Shown one piece after another: positions 9,440-17,856 of a stretch of DNA of 64,000 nt. The stretch is from Kurthia senegalensis. Lineage in GTDB: Bacteria > Bacillota > Bacilli > Bacillales_A > Planococcaceae. The stretch lies in contig NZ_HE611065.1 of assembly GCF_000285595.1 (NCBI RefSeq), forward strand, positions 282,355-346,354, given 5' to 3'. Under the pieces are notes generated by a model. It did no database searches. It was not told the origin of the DNA and saw nothing but the letters and a program-made list of their open reading frames with translations. Position 1 is the stretch's first letter. Each line of letters starts with the position of its first letter. A program made the position numbers and the translations under genes.

Positions 9440-9458
9440 GAAAATAATTATCATTTTC
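9440..9458. promoter_or_regulatory. Fur box upstream of the NEAT operon
   Basis: The minus strand reads GAAAATGATAATTATTTTC, matching the classical 19-bp Fur box at 16 of 19 positions by eye. It also fits the Bacillus 7-1-7 form (TGATAATNATTATCA) with one mismatch on either strand. It lies about 75 bp upstream of the 9367 start, so iron-dependent repression of the operon is expected. Confidence 0.85.
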
Positions 9459-9470
9459 AATTAAAAATAG

Positions 9471-9498
9471 AAAAATAAGCATTTGAAAGCTTATTTTT
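9471..9498. terminator. Hairpin beside the Fur box
   Basis: AAAAATAAGC / GCTTATTTTT inverted repeat with an 8-nt loop and a T-rich tract on the plus-strand side. It could be a weak terminator insulating the NEAT promoter from the gene upstream. Confidence 0.45.
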
Positions 9499-9581
9499 CT
9501 ATTTTTTCGGAGTTTTATAAGCTGTTTTCTTCCAATATTCAGTAAGCACCGAACTTTTTTTTAGTCAATACTTTTACAAAC

Positions 9582-9612
9582 AAAAAACCATCCTTTTTCA
9601 AGGATGGTTTTG
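9582..9612 (-). terminator. Terminator after the small membrane protein gene
   Basis: AAAACCATCCTT / AAGGATGGTTTT stem with a short loop and an A/T run, directly after the stop at 9616. Confidence 0.85.
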
Positions 9613-9615
9613 CGA

Positions 9616-9867
9616 TTATTTGCCGAAATTTTGAAAGAATAACACAAAAAACACGATACAGACGATAGCAAAGACACTCATCATTACTTTACGACGTGTA
9701 TCTAACTTCATGAACTGTAAAGTAGTCATTAAAACTGCAATGAAAGATGAGCGCCCATTATGAATGGCTTGCTTAGCATCTTGGTCATCTGCTGCTGTCC
9801 ATTTCCACGTATCATGCGTCAATTTCATAAATGCAAGTGCTACTAATAAATAAATAAAACCTAACAC
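9616..9867 (-). CDS. Small two-helix membrane protein of unknown function
   Basis: 83 residues if translation starts at GTG 9867, which has a clear GGAGG about 8 nt upstream; a longer frame to 9918 has none. The first hydrophobic segment (LGFIYLLVALAFMKL) and a second (MMSVFAIVCIVFFVLFF) flank a hydrophilic loop with WKWTAADDQDAKQAI. I do not recognise the family. It has its own terminator and stands alone between the NEAT operon and argF. Confidence 0.6.
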   Translation of the reverse strand: MLGFIYLLVALAFMKLTHDTWKWTAADDQDAKQAIHNGRSSFIAVLMTTLQFMKLDTRRKVMMSVFAIVCIVFFVLFFQNFGK

Positions 9868-9963
9868 GAATATTCCTCCGTTCTTTCTTTCATTGTAGAG
9901 AAAAACGGTTATTTTCAACGCTTAGTATGTGTAGCCTCTGTTGGATCATTCTACTTAAACGCA

Positions 9964-10002
9964 TAAAAAAATGGACCAACTTGTCCTCTGCCAAGTTGGT
10001 CC
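9964..10002 (-). terminator. Terminator of the argF transcript
   Basis: Perfect stem GGACCAACTTG (9973-9983) / CAAGTTGGTCC (9992-10002) followed on the minus strand by A and seven T. It is 125 nt beyond the argF stop. Confidence 0.9.
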
Positions 10003-10126
10003 GGTATAATAGCGGCTGAGTTTTCTTCCCCCTCTGTGGTGTACGACTCAGTGAACGTCCCTATTACGCGTTGTTCATGCTTGCTCTCTGGCAAAACTTA
10101 ATGAATTTCACTACGTTCAAATCGTG
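10003..10126 (-). other. Structured 3' region of argF, candidate small RNA
   Basis: Between the argF stop and its terminator is a non-coding stretch. Inverted repeats are AATAG/CTATT and CTGAGT/ACTCAG, enclosing a loop with GAGGGGGAAG on the minus strand (CTTCCCCCTC on the plus strand). No open frame or known riboswitch motif was recognised. It could be a 3'UTR-derived sRNA. On the plus strand a TATAAT (10005-10010) is present but no plus-strand terminator is seen. Confidence 0.35.
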
Positions 10127-11098
10127 TTAATCTGCTAAAAGTGATACGAGTACAGCTTTTTGAGCATGCATACGATTTTCAGCTTGATGGAAAATAAATG
10201 AATGTTCTGGATCATCAATTACAGCAGCCGTTACTTCTTCTTCACGATGCGCTGGTAAACAGTGTAAGAACATGTAGTCTGCTTTTGCATGTGCAACGAG
10301 TGCTTCATTGATTTGATAGCCTTCAAAATCTTTCAAACGTTTTGTGGCTTCTTCTTCTTGTCCCATCGATGTCCAAACGTCTGAATAAATAACGTCTGCA
10401 TCTTTTACTGCTTCGATTGGGTCTTCTGTCACCGTTACTGTACAACCATTTTTCGCAGCAATCGCTTGTACTTTTGAGATGACCGCTTCATCTGGTTTAT
10501 AGCCTTTCGGTGCAGCGATGACTGAATCCATTCCTACGTGTGCACATGCTGCAACGAGTGAATGTGCCACATTGTTCCCATCACCGATATACGCGACTTT
10601 TAATCCATTAAATGAACCTTTTACTTCTGCAATTGTTTCAAGATCTGCTAACGCTTGGCACGGATGTGAAACGTCTGTTAATCCATTGATGACTGGAACT
10701 TTTGAATACTGTGCTAGTTCTTCTACCATCGTATGTTCGTTCGCACGAATCATAATCCCATCGACATAGCCTGATAATACAAGTGCTGTATCGTGAACCG
10801 TTTCGCCACGTCCAATTTGTAAGTCGCGAGCATTCATGTACATGCCTTTACCACCTAATTGGTGCATACCGACTTCAAAAGAAACACGTGTACGAGTTGA
10901 GTTCTTTTCGAAAATCATCGCTAACGTTTTACCTTCTAACAATTTTGGTGAACCCGTTTCTTTCGTTACAATTTTCATTTTAATTGCTAGATCAACGAGT
11001 TGTTGAATTTCTTCACTCGTATAATCGACTAATGATAATAAGTGCTTTCCTTTTAATGAATGAACAGGTTGTAATTCGATCTCTTCTAGTAATTTCAT
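10127..11098 (-). CDS. argF: Ornithine carbamoyltransferase
   Basis: 323-residue anabolic ornithine carbamoyltransferase, transferring the carbamoyl group to ornithine to give citrulline in arginine synthesis. The carbamoyl-phosphate loop is KNSTRTR, followed by HPCQALAD and the ornithine-binding HCLPAHREEE near the C-terminus. Length matches the family. ATG 11098 (MKLLEEIE) is preceded by GAGGAG; the frame extends 15 codons upstream without support. It is an orphan here, without argC/J/B/D beside it. A good SigA promoter lies 37-65 bp upstream; I looked for an ARG box and see only AT-rich partial matches. Confidence 0.95.
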   Translation of the reverse strand: MKLLEEIELQPVHSLKGKHLLSLVDYTSEEIQQLVDLAIKMKIVTKETGSPKLLEGKTLAMIFEKNSTRTRVSFEVGMHQLGGKGMYMNARDLQIGRGETVHDTALVLSGYVDGIMIRANEHTMVEELAQYSKVPVINGLTDVSHPCQALADLETIAEVKGSFNGLKVAYIGDGNNVAHSLVAACAHVGMDSVIAAPKGYKPDEAVISKVQAIAAKNGCTVTVTEDPIEAVKDADVIYSDVWTSMGQEEEATKRLKDFEGYQINEALVAHAKADYMFLHCLPAHREEEVTAAVIDDPEHSFIFHQAENRMHAQKAVLVSLLAD

Positions 11099-11134
11099 AT
11101 GCCATCGCTCCTCAACGTTTAACTTTATATATTC

Positions 11135-11163
11135 ATCATACATCTGTATATTTATAAAGTCAA
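11135..11163 (-). promoter_or_regulatory. argF promoter
   Basis: Minus strand: TTGACT (11158-11163), 17-nt spacer, TATGAT (11135-11140). An overlapping AT-rich stretch (ATGAATATATAAAG) weakly resembles an ArgR/AhrC half-site. Confidence 0.75.
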
Positions 11164-11281
11164 ATGTATTTTTATGTTTTTATGAAATTATCTGAATTTA
11201 CATAGGTTTTTATTTAGAAACGCTTTATATAAAGGAATTTTGATTATTTTTATTTCAAAAAATTATCATTCCCTATATATC

Positions 11282-11309
11282 ATCCAATAGAATATACACT
11301 TTATTGGAT
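11282..11309. repeat. Inverted repeat in the argF upstream region
   Basis: ATCCAATA / TATTGGAT arms with a 12-nt loop. Otherwise 11164-11333 is AT-rich DNA in which I see no gene. The function of the repeat is unknown. Confidence 0.4.
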
Positions 11310-11333
11310 TTTATGCATTCAAAATGTGTAAAG

Positions 11334-11373
11334 AACAAAAAAGGTATCGTGAAATTTCTTCACAATACCTTTA
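11334..11373 (-). terminator. Terminator of the M42 peptidase gene
   Basis: Stem AAAGGTATCGTGAA / TTCACAATACCTTT (one wobble pair) with a T-run on the minus strand. Confidence 0.85.
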
Positions 11374-11388
11374 CATACAATCTATTAC

Positions 11389-12480
11389 TTAATCAAACTT
11401 AATATGTTGAACCGTTTCCGCATCTAATTTTTTAATCACTTCTACGACTAGTTTCACCGTATTTTCAAAGTCATCACGGTGTAAAATACCTGCGTGTGAA
11501 TGAATATAACGTGTGGCAATTCCGATTGAAATAGATGGTACACCGTTCATCGTTAAATGGATAGAACCTGCGTCTGTTCCACCACCCGGAATCGCTTCAT
11601 ACTGATACGGAATAGCGTTTTCTTCTGCTGTTTGCACGACTAAATCGCGCATTCCTTTATGACCGACCATCGAGCCATCATAAACGATGATTTGTGGCCC
11701 TTTTCCGATTTCACTCGCTGCTTCTTGTTTCGAAATTCCAGGTGTATCCCCTGCAATACCGACGTCTACCGCGAAGCCGATATCAGGATTAATTTTATGT
11801 GCTGCTGTTTTAGCACCACGTAACCCAACTTCTTCTTGAACGACACCACAACTATACACGGTATTCGGATGCTCTGTATTTTTTAATTGTTTTAATACTT
11901 CAATCGCAATCGCACAACCAATACGGTTATCCCAAGCTTTCGCAAGTAAATGTTTTTCATTTTTCATCACTGTAAATTCAAAATATGGTGCGACCATATC
12001 GCCTGGGCGTATGCCCCACTCTGCCACTTCTTCTTTAGACGTTGCACCGATGTCAATAAACATATCTTTAATTTCATACGTTTTTTCACGTTGTGCTTTC
12101 GATAAAATATGAGGTGGTTTCGAACCGATTACGCCGACAATTGTTTCTCCTTTAGATGTAACGATTTGAACGCGTTGTGCGAGCATCACTTGACCCCACC
12201 AGCCGCCAACTGTTTGGAATTTCACAAATCCTTTATCTGTGATTTGTGTTACCATGAAACCAACTTCATCTAAATGACCTGCAATCATAATTTTAGGACC
12301 ATTTGCATCCCCTACTTTTTTTGCAATGACTGCACCTAGATTATCTTGTTGTATTTCATCCGCATAAGGTGTCATATGTTCGATCATTACGTCACGTGAT
12401 TCTTTTTCGTTCCCCGCGATTGCACGCGCATCTGTTAATTGTTTTAACATCATCAATGTTTCATCTAATTGTTGTGTCAT
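11389..12480 (-). CDS. M42 family metallopeptidase (glutamyl aminopeptidase/endoglucanase-like, YsdC)
   Basis: 363-residue cytosolic dinuclear-metal aminopeptidase of family M42. Metal and catalytic motifs are visible: [10 protein letters not shown] (His, Asp), WDNRIGCA (bridging Asp), EEVGLRGA (catalytic and ligand Glu), [12 protein letters not shown] and a C-terminal H in YIHSHAGI. The PDZ-like/dimerisation insert lies between the first and second motifs. ATG 12480 has GGAGGG upstream. Members cleave N-terminal residues from peptides. It resembles YsdC, which in B. subtilis lies near rplT; here it is about 5 kb from rplT. Monocistronic, with its own terminator. Confidence 0.9.
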   Translation of the reverse strand: MTQQLDETLMMLKQLTDARAIAGNEKESRDVMIEHMTPYADEIQQDNLGAVIAKKVGDANGPKIMIAGHLDEVGFMVTQITDKGFVKFQTVGGWWGQVMLAQRVQIVTSKGETIVGVIGSKPPHILSKAQREKTYEIKDMFIDIGATSKEEVAEWGIRPGDMVAPYFEFTVMKNEKHLLAKAWDNRIGCAIAIEVLKQLKNTEHPNTVYSCGVVQEEVGLRGAKTAAHKINPDIGFAVDVGIAGDTPGISKQEAASEIGKGPQIIVYDGSMVGHKGMRDLVVQTAEENAIPYQYEAIPGGGTDAGSIHLTMNGVPSISIGIATRYIHSHAGILHRDDFENTVKLVVEVIKKLDAETVQHIKFD

Positions 12481-12602
12481 TTCCGTACCCTCCATCATGT
12501 TTTACTTTTCCTTTTTATTATACTACGAAAACCGAAATTTACATGAGATGACGTCATAAAAATAAGAATATTTGCATTATTTTTTAAATGACTGCGTCAA
12601 AT

Positions 12603-12634
12603 AAAAAAGGGATATCAAATTCGACATCCCCTTT
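12603..12634 (-). terminator. Terminator of dut
   Basis: Stem AAGGGGATGTC / GATATCCCTTTT with a T-run on the minus strand. The stem sequence is very like the thrS terminator at 19842-19873. Confidence 0.85.
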
Positions 12635-12639
12635 GTTTA

Positions 12640-13074
12640 TTAAAATTTACCGCTTGAACCGAAGCCAGCTTCACTACGATCTGAATTCAAATTGACAGCT
12701 GCTTCTTCCATACGAATTTGCAAAACCGGCGCAATGACCATTTGTGCCATTTTCATTCCTTTTTCTACGATGAAATTTTCTTTCCCGTGATTAATTAAAA
12801 TCACTTTCACTTCACCACGATAGCCTGCATCAATCGTACCTGGTGAATTTAAAACAGTAATGCTATGTTTCAATGCTAAACCGCTTCTTGGGCGTACTTG
12901 AGCTTCTGTCCATTCAGGTAATTCCATACGAATACCTGTCGCAACTCCTCTTGATTCTCCAGAAGGAATAACAACTTCTTCACTCGCAAAAAGATCGAAT
13001 CCTGCGTCACTCGCATGTGCTTTAAACGGTAAAATCGCATCTTCTTGAATTTTTTCAACTTTAAATACTTGCAC
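12640..13074 (-). CDS. dut: dUTP diphosphatase (trimeric dUTPase)
   Basis: 144-residue homotrimeric dUTPase that hydrolyses dUTP to dUMP and PPi. All five family motifs are present in order: [34 protein letters not shown]; and the C-terminal [11 protein letters not shown] prefer GTG 13074 (VQVFKVEK), with AGGAG eight bases upstream; a GTG three codons earlier abuts the Shine-Dalgarno and is less likely. In Bacillus species this type is often phage-borne, but no phage genes surround it here. Stand-alone gene with its own terminator. Confidence 0.94.
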   Translation of the reverse strand: MQVFKVEKIQEDAILPFKAHASDAGFDLFASEEVVIPSGESRGVATGIRMELPEWTEAQVRPRSGLALKHSITVLNSPGTIDAGYRGEVKVILINHGKENFIVEKGMKMAQMVIAPVLQIRMEEAAVNLNSDRSEAGFGSSGKF

Positions 13075-13191
13075 GTACCTCACTCCTATTCTTATTCATC
13101 GTACCGAATAATATGTAAAAGAAAAAGGCTTGTATTCAAAAAATAGTAAGATACGTATGTACGACTATAAATTCCCATGCTAGCTATTTCT

Positions 13192-14925
13192 CTACTCATA
13201 ATAAGCTGCTTTTTCAGCCGTTACATAATTCCCATCATCTAACATAAATTTCGTCGTTCCGTCATTGGAAAAAATAATTTTCACAGCTGGAATCGTCATA
13301 TTTTCTTGTAATACGTATTGGCCCGTCTCATCATTAAATTGTTCTTGATCATAAACGACTAAGCTTTTCATTGAAATAATTTGCGTCGGTAAAGACGTAT
13401 AATAATCGTCAATATTTGCGGATAATTTCAATACCATTTTTTTATTCGCTGAAATATATTTACCATCTGCTAACTTAAGACGTGGTATCCCATTTGCCGC
13501 ATATTCGACTTTAGAAACACGTTCGACAATATGAGGTAACTTCACCGAACTACGTGTCGTATCGGTAAAATTAGGCGAACGATAACTGTCCGCTTCTTTT
13601 TTCAAAACGATGTGCTTTACTTGATCTGTGGGCATATAATAATCTTTCGCGATATTAGCGCTATACACTTTTTGTACGATTGATTTTTTTGCGGTTACAT
13701 ATTTTCCATTCGTCAATCGCAAAATGGGTGTACCACCTGGTGTATAAGCTACTGATTTCACTTGATACATCGTATTTTTCTTCATCGCTTTACTACGTGT
13801 TTTCATCGTAAAAGAAGGCGTATTGTATTGATACGTATTCGTTTTTAATACAATCGCTTTTACTTGGTCTTTTTCTAAATAGTAGTCATTTATACGAATC
13901 GAATTATTCACTTTCAGTACGTATTTTTTATTTGCTGTAACGTACTTTCCATTCGTTAATAAAAGGCGTGGTACTTTATTATTGACGATTTTACGAACGG
14001 TCACAATTGTCCCTTTTTTCAACGTACCACTTGCACCTGTTAATGAAGACTTTTTGTACATCTTCATGTTTACTTTCGTTACAACACGCTTTGGATTCGT
14101 CGTATAATACACTGATTTATTTACTTTGACTTTATTCGCTGTTTTAATCGTTTTCACTTTATGATTCGTAAAGTGATCTAGTTTCACACCAGGAGCGAGA
14201 CGATTTAAATCGACATCCCCATTAATCCCCGGTACTCTCCCTTTACTCGTATATTGCCATAAATGGTATTTATGCGTCGGTTTTTTAGAGCTATAGCGTG
14301 GAATCCATACAAAATCAAAATCGCTCATTTTTAAGTTTAATTTCGTATATAAATGATTGGCTACGTAAAGACCGATTTTTTTGTCCGTATGTTTTTCGAG
14401 TTCGTCTACGTATGCTTCAATAACTTTACGCATCGAGTACGGTTTTTTATTCGTAAATTCTTCCACGTCTAACACGTAAAATTTCGTACTTTTAGAAGCT
14501 CTTTTATAAAAAGCGCGTGCTTCTTTTCTTGCATTTGCAGGGGTACTCGCTTGTACGTATGAATATACGCCAAATGGTACTTTATATTTAATTGCACTTT
14601 TTTCATAGCTTTTATGCATATAATCTTCTGTGCTCGTGCCGTATTGTGTACGAATAACGACTAGATCTAACGCTTTTGAAGCTTTTTTCCAATTGATTTT
14701 CCCTTGCCATTTGGAAATGTCCGCAATTTTAGAAGACGTCGCCATCGTTTGTGCCCGAATTACTTCACCGTCTGTACTATATTCCCAAGGCACTGTACTT
14801 TCTGGTTTTGCCGTGTTTACATATCGATCGTCATTCGCATTTGTCATTGCTAGTGCCGGACTAACGTTTAGAAACATTACCGCCGCAACAATTAAGCAAA
14901 AGACAAAATACTTCACTTTACCCAT
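13192..14925 (-). CDS. Secreted GH25 lysozyme (N-acetylmuramidase) with C-terminal DUF5776-like repeats
   Basis: 577 residues with a signal peptide (1-26, ending ALA). The GH25 muramidase domain (about 66-245) starts at ADISKWQGKINW (Asp69), has the catalytic pair in LDVEE (Asp153, Glu155), and ends with HLWQYTSKGRVPGINGDVDLN. Four repeats of roughly 75 residues follow (about 275-577), each centred on NGKYVTANK- or DGNYVTAEK-like motifs. These resemble the DUF5776/SH3-like wall-binding repeats of Firmicute autolysins. Predicted role: peptidoglycan turnover or competitor lysis at the cell surface. ATG 14925 has AGAGGAA upstream. No holin or phage neighbours, so a chromosomal autolysin is more likely than a phage endolysin. 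Confidence 0.85.
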   Translation of the reverse strand: MGKVKYFVFCLIVAAVMFLNVSPALAMTNANDDRYVNTAKPESTVPWEYSTDGEVIRAQTMATSSKIADISKWQGKINWKKASKALDLVVIRTQYGTSTEDYMHKSYEKSAIKYKVPFGVYSYVQASTPANARKEARAFYKRASKSTKFYVLDVEEFTNKKPYSMRKVIEAYVDELEKHTDKKIGLYVANHLYTKLNLKMSDFDFVWIPRYSSKKPTHKYHLWQYTSKGRVPGINGDVDLNRLAPGVKLDHFTNHKVKTIKTANKVKVNKSVYYTTNPKRVVTKVNMKMYKKSSLTGASGTLKKGTIVTVRKIVNNKVPRLLLTNGKYVTANKKYVLKVNNSIRINDYYLEKDQVKAIVLKTNTYQYNTPSFTMKTRSKAMKKNTMYQVKSVAYTPGGTPILRLTNGKYVTAKKSIVQKVYSANIAKDYYMPTDQVKHIVLKKEADSYRSPNFTDTTRSSVKLPHIVERVSKVEYAANGIPRLKLADGKYISANKKMVLKLSANIDDYYTSLPTQIISMKSLVVYDQEQFNDETGQYVLQENMTIPAVKIIFSNDGTTKFMLDDGNYVTAEKAAYYE

Positions 14926-15163
14926 TTTTTATTCCTCTTCTCTATGAAAATCGCTCTAGATTTCAGTTGTTTAATACTACTAGACTATCATCTATTTCTT
15001 CGTTCGTCGCCGAAAAAATGATTACAATTTTATTACAAAAGATTTTTACTATTTTTATGTGTTTTTATTAAAAAACAGAAAAATTATTTACTAAAAATAT
15101 TTTATTTTTATCATTTTATCCCTACGTAATAAAATGATTCGTTTCTTTTTATCTATGTTCGCA

Positions 15164-15208
15164 TAAAAAAACACTTTCAAAGCGTACTACTACGCTTTGA
15201 AAGTGTTG
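15164..15208 (-). terminator. Terminator of hmp
   Basis: Perfect 17-bp stem AACACTTTCAAAGCGTA / TACGCTTTGAAAGTGTT with a 4-nt loop and T-run. The 238 bases between it and the lysozyme start are AT-rich with no gene seen. Confidence 0.9.
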
Positions 15209-15223
15209 CTCTTTATACAAAGA

Positions 15224-16390
15224 CTAGATTGCCATAGCTGGGCCGAAAAATTCGAAGTGAATACGATCTCTTGAAACACCTAGATTTGTTAATTGTTTAA
15301 TCATTGATTCCATGAATGCGACTGGACCACAAACGTACACTTCGCCTGATAAATCTACTTGTTTTTCTAAAAATGCTTGGTCGATGTGCCCTGTTGATGC
15401 CGTCGTAACCGGTACGTACGTTGCATTTTTGCTAGGGAATGCGATGCCTAATAATTCACGTTCAAATGGGTGCAATGGAATATGTGATGCACTATGAATG
15501 AATTTTACTTTTGCTTCATTTTCTTTTGCTGCTGTTTGGAACATCGGTACTAATGGGGTTGCGCCAACACCTGCCGCTAAAAATGTAACCGGTGTACCAC
15601 TTGCCGTATTGTAAACGAAGTCACCTGCTGGTACAGATACCATTAGTTCATCTTCAACATTTAAGTTTGCATGTAAGTAGTTTGATACGATACCTGCTGG
15701 TTTACAATCTTTTTCAGCTTTCACTGTAATACGATACGCTTCTCCATTATACGCTTGAGATAATGAGTATTGGCGATTATGCGTATAAGGATGTCCTGGA
15801 ATGTTTACTTGAACTGAAATGTATTGACCTGGTAAATAACTTGGTACTGTGGAACCATCAGCTGGTACTAAATAAAATGATGTCATCATATCATTTTCTA
15901 CGACTTTTTTCGTTACTTTAAATGGTTTAAAGCCACGGTAGCCGCCTTCTTTACTTTCAGCTTCTTTGTATAACACTTCTTCAGTTTGGATGAATGCATC
16001 TGCAATGACGCCGTATGCTTCTCCCCATGCACTTAAAATTTCTTCTGTCGCTGCATCCCCTAATACTTCTTTAATTGCAGCTAATAAAAATTGACCAACG
16101 ATTGGATAATGCTCAGGTAAAATACCTAAAGAACGGTGTTTTTGACCAATTTGATGTACGACTGGTAAAATAGCTTCTAAATTTTCAATGTGTACCGCAG
16201 CAGCATATACTGTGTTAGCCAAAGCTGTTTGTTGACGACCTTTTTCTTGGTTCGTATGATTAAAAATATTTAATAATTCAGGATGAGCTGCAAATAAGTT
16301 TTTATAAAAAGTTTTGGTAATAGTTACACCGTGTACTTCTAATACAGGAGCAGTAGATTTAATAACGTTCATTGTTTCTTGTGATAACAT
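15224..16390 (-). CDS. hmp: Flavohemoglobin / nitric oxide dioxygenase
   Basis: 388 residues. The globin domain (about 1-140) has the proximal histidine region GQKHRSLGI and distal FYKNLF. A ferredoxin-reductase FAD domain follows (about 150-255, RQYSLS) and an NAD-binding domain (about 260-388, [18 protein letters not shown]). The enzyme converts NO and O2 to nitrate in the cytosol. ATG 16390 is used because the GTG three codons upstream abuts the Shine-Dalgarno. It is divergent from nsrR, with two NsrR-like palindromes in the shared region, so NO-induced derepression is expected. Confidence 0.96.
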   Translation of the reverse strand: MLSQETMNVIKSTAPVLEVHGVTITKTFYKNLFAAHPELLNIFNHTNQEKGRQQTALANTVYAAAVHIENLEAILPVVHQIGQKHRSLGILPEHYPIVGQFLLAAIKEVLGDAATEEILSAWGEAYGVIADAFIQTEEVLYKEAESKEGGYRGFKPFKVTKKVVENDMMTSFYLVPADGSTVPSYLPGQYISVQVNIPGHPYTHNRQYSLSQAYNGEAYRITVKAEKDCKPAGIVSNYLHANLNVEDELMVSVPAGDFVYNTASGTPVTFLAAGVGATPLVPMFQTAAKENEAKVKFIHSASHIPLHPFERELLGIAFPSKNATYVPVTTASTGHIDQAFLEKQVDLSGEVYVCGPVAFMESMIKQLTNLGVSRDRIHFEFFGPAMAI

Positions 16391-16446
16391 GTTGAACACG
16401 TCCTCTCTTCTTTTAACACCTTAAATATACGCCCGTCATTCCTTTA

Positions 16447-16500
16447 AAGCAATATATAAAATACATCTTTAACAGAAAAGACACATTTTAAATACATCTT
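16447..16500. promoter_or_regulatory. Two NsrR-type operators between hmp and nsrR
   Basis: Site A (16478-16500) is an 11-1-11 palindrome, AAGACACATTT-T-AAATACATCTT. Site B (16447-16469) keeps the right arm (AATACATCTT) but has a degenerate left arm, about 7 of 11 positions. Centres are 31 bp apart, about three helical turns. The sequence resembles the AAGATGYATTT/AAATRCATCTT half-sites of NsrR operators. Confidence 0.75.
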
Positions 16501-16507
16501 TTAAAAC

Positions 16508-16536
16508 AAGACACTTTTTCATTGCTCTGTTATACT
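16508..16536 (+). promoter_or_regulatory. nsrR promoter
   Basis: AAGACA (16508-16513), 17-nt spacer, TATACT (16531-16536). It sits directly beside NsrR-like site A, consistent with autoregulation. Confidence 0.65.
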
Positions 16537-16560
16537 AAAAAGGAATAGGTGGTGAATCAG

Positions 16561-17001
16561 GTGAGACTCACATTGTATACCGATTATTCATTGCGTGTTC
16601 TTTTATTTTTAGGTGCAAAGAAACCTGAGGAGCTATCGACGATTAAAGAAATTTCCGATGCTTACGGGATTTCTAAAAATCACTTAATGAAAGTAACACA
16701 TGAGCTTGGAAAAATGGGTTATATTGAAACGATCCGTGGTCGTGGAGGCGGTATTCGCCTAGCAATGCAACCTGAAGATATTATAATCGGTCAAGTCGTA
16801 CGGCAAACAGAGGAAGACTTTTACTTAGTTGATTGCTTCAACCCTGAATCAGTTGGCTGTGTCATTTCCCCTGTATGTAGTTTAAAAGGAGCGTTAAATA
16901 AAGCGCTTCATGCATATATTTCAATTTTAGATGAATACGCATTGAGTGATTTCCTTCATTCTAAGGACGAAATTGCCGCTTTGTTATTTAATCAGCCATA
17001 A
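16561..17001 (+). CDS. nsrR: Rrf2-family nitric-oxide-sensing repressor NsrR
   Basis: 146 residues counted from GTG 16561 (VRLTLYTDYSLR), the same length as B. subtilis NsrR and with AGGTGG eight bases upstream. Two GTG codons further upstream are alternative starts. It has an N-terminal winged helix (about 1-75, ISDAYGISKNHLMKV recognition region, RGRGGGIRLA wing) and three cysteines at residues 92, 100 and 106. These are the positions that ligate the [4Fe-4S] cluster in NsrR. Divergent from hmp, its classic target. NO disrupts the cluster and relieves repression. Confidence 0.93.
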   Translation: MRLTLYTDYSLRVLLFLGAKKPEELSTIKEISDAYGISKNHLMKVTHELGKMGYIETIRGRGGGIRLAMQPEDIIIGQVVRQTEEDFYLVDCFNPESVGCVISPVCSLKGALNKALHAYISILDEYALSDFLHSKDEIAALLFNQP

Positions 17002-17009
17002 TTATAAGA

Positions 17010-17056
17010 AAGACAATCTCTTAGTGTGAACTAAACATAAAGGGATTGTCTTTTTT
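17010..17056 (+). terminator. nsrR terminator
   Basis: Stem AAGACAATCTCTT / AAGGGATTGTCTT (one wobble) followed by T6. Confidence 0.85.
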
Positions 17057-17139
17057 AGCTCTTCGTTTTTTGTGCAATCACTTGAGTGAGGTCTGTGGAA
17101 AGCTAGTATTGTTTGAATATCTGAATAACTATTATAAAA

Positions 17140-17173
17140 CGAAAAAAGACCCAATCCTAAGATTGAGTCTTTG
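17140..17173 (-). terminator. Terminator of infC-rpmI-rplT
   Basis: Stem AAAGACTCAATC / GATTGGGTCTTT with a TTAG loop and T-run on the minus strand. Confidence 0.87.
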
Positions 17174-17194
17174 AAGAAGCATCGGTGCTTCTAA

Positions 17195-17554
17195 TTATTT
17201 TGCTAATGCAGCTTTTGCAGCGTCAGCTAATTGTGTGAATGCAGCGAAATCTGAAACTGCTAATTCAGCTAACATTTTACGGTTAACATCGATGTTAGCA
17301 AGTTTTAAACCGTGCATTAAACGGCTGTAAGATAAACCGTTCATGCGTGCAGCAGCATTGATACGAGTGATCCATAATTTACGGAAGTTACGTTTCTTTT
17401 GACGACGGTCACGGTATGCATATTGACCTGACTTCATTACTGCTTGGTTAGCTACTTTGTATAATGTATGTTTAGAACCAAAGTAACCTTTAGCTAATTT
17501 TAATACTCTTTTGCGACGAGCGCGTGTTACTGTACCGCCTTTTACGCGTGGCAT
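17195..17554 (-). CDS. rplT: 50S ribosomal protein L20
   Basis: 119 residues, standard length. It has the very basic N-terminal extension [19 protein letters not shown] followed by the globular domain ([16 protein letters not shown]). L20 binds 23S rRNA early in assembly and, in Bacilli, represses its own operon through the leader. Last gene of infC-rpmI-rplT. GGAGG precedes the ATG. Confidence 0.98.
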   Translation of the reverse strand: MPRVKGGTVTRARRKRVLKLAKGYFGSKHTLYKVANQAVMKSGQYAYRDRRQKKRNFRKLWITRINAAARMNGLSYSRLMHGLKLANIDVNRKMLAELAVSDFAAFTQLADAAKAALAK

Positions 17555-17632
17555 ACTAATTACCTCCTGCTATCCATCTTTATGTAGATGAATAATCTGT
17601 ATTTTTTTATGTTTTTTGTAACGATCTAATAA

Positions 17633-17830
17633 TTATTTATAAGCTAATAAAGATTTGATGCGTTTGTAGTCGCCTGCTGATACGATACCAGCTTTACGTA
17701 GGTGACGTTTTTGTTTTGTAGATTTGTTTGCGAATAAGTGACTGCCGTAAGCACGGTCAAATTTTAATTTACCGCTACCTGTTTTTTTGAAACGTTTAGC
17801 AGCGCCACGGTGAGTTTTCATTTTTGGCAT
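17633..17830 (-). CDS. rpmI: 50S ribosomal protein L35
   Basis: 65-residue L35 with the usual [21 protein letters not shown] start. It sits between infC and rplT as in all Bacilli. AGGAGG upstream of the ATG. Confidence 0.98.
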   Translation of the reverse strand: MPKMKTHRGAAKRFKKTGSGKLKFDRAYGSHLFANKSTKQKRHLRKAGIVSAGDYKRIKSLLAYK

Positions 17831-17856
17831 TTCGAATTCCTCCTAAGCTTGTTCAA

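Noticed and set aside
10003-10126. Plus-strand sRNA starting from TATAAT at 10005-10010
   Set aside because: The -35 is poor (TTGTCC, 18-nt spacer) and no plus-strand terminator follows before argF. The minus-strand 3'UTR reading is better supported.
12640-14925. dUTPase plus GH25 lysozyme as a prophage remnant
   Set aside because: No integrase, holin, structural genes or att-like repeats. Each gene has its own terminator, and the lysozyme carries a signal peptide.
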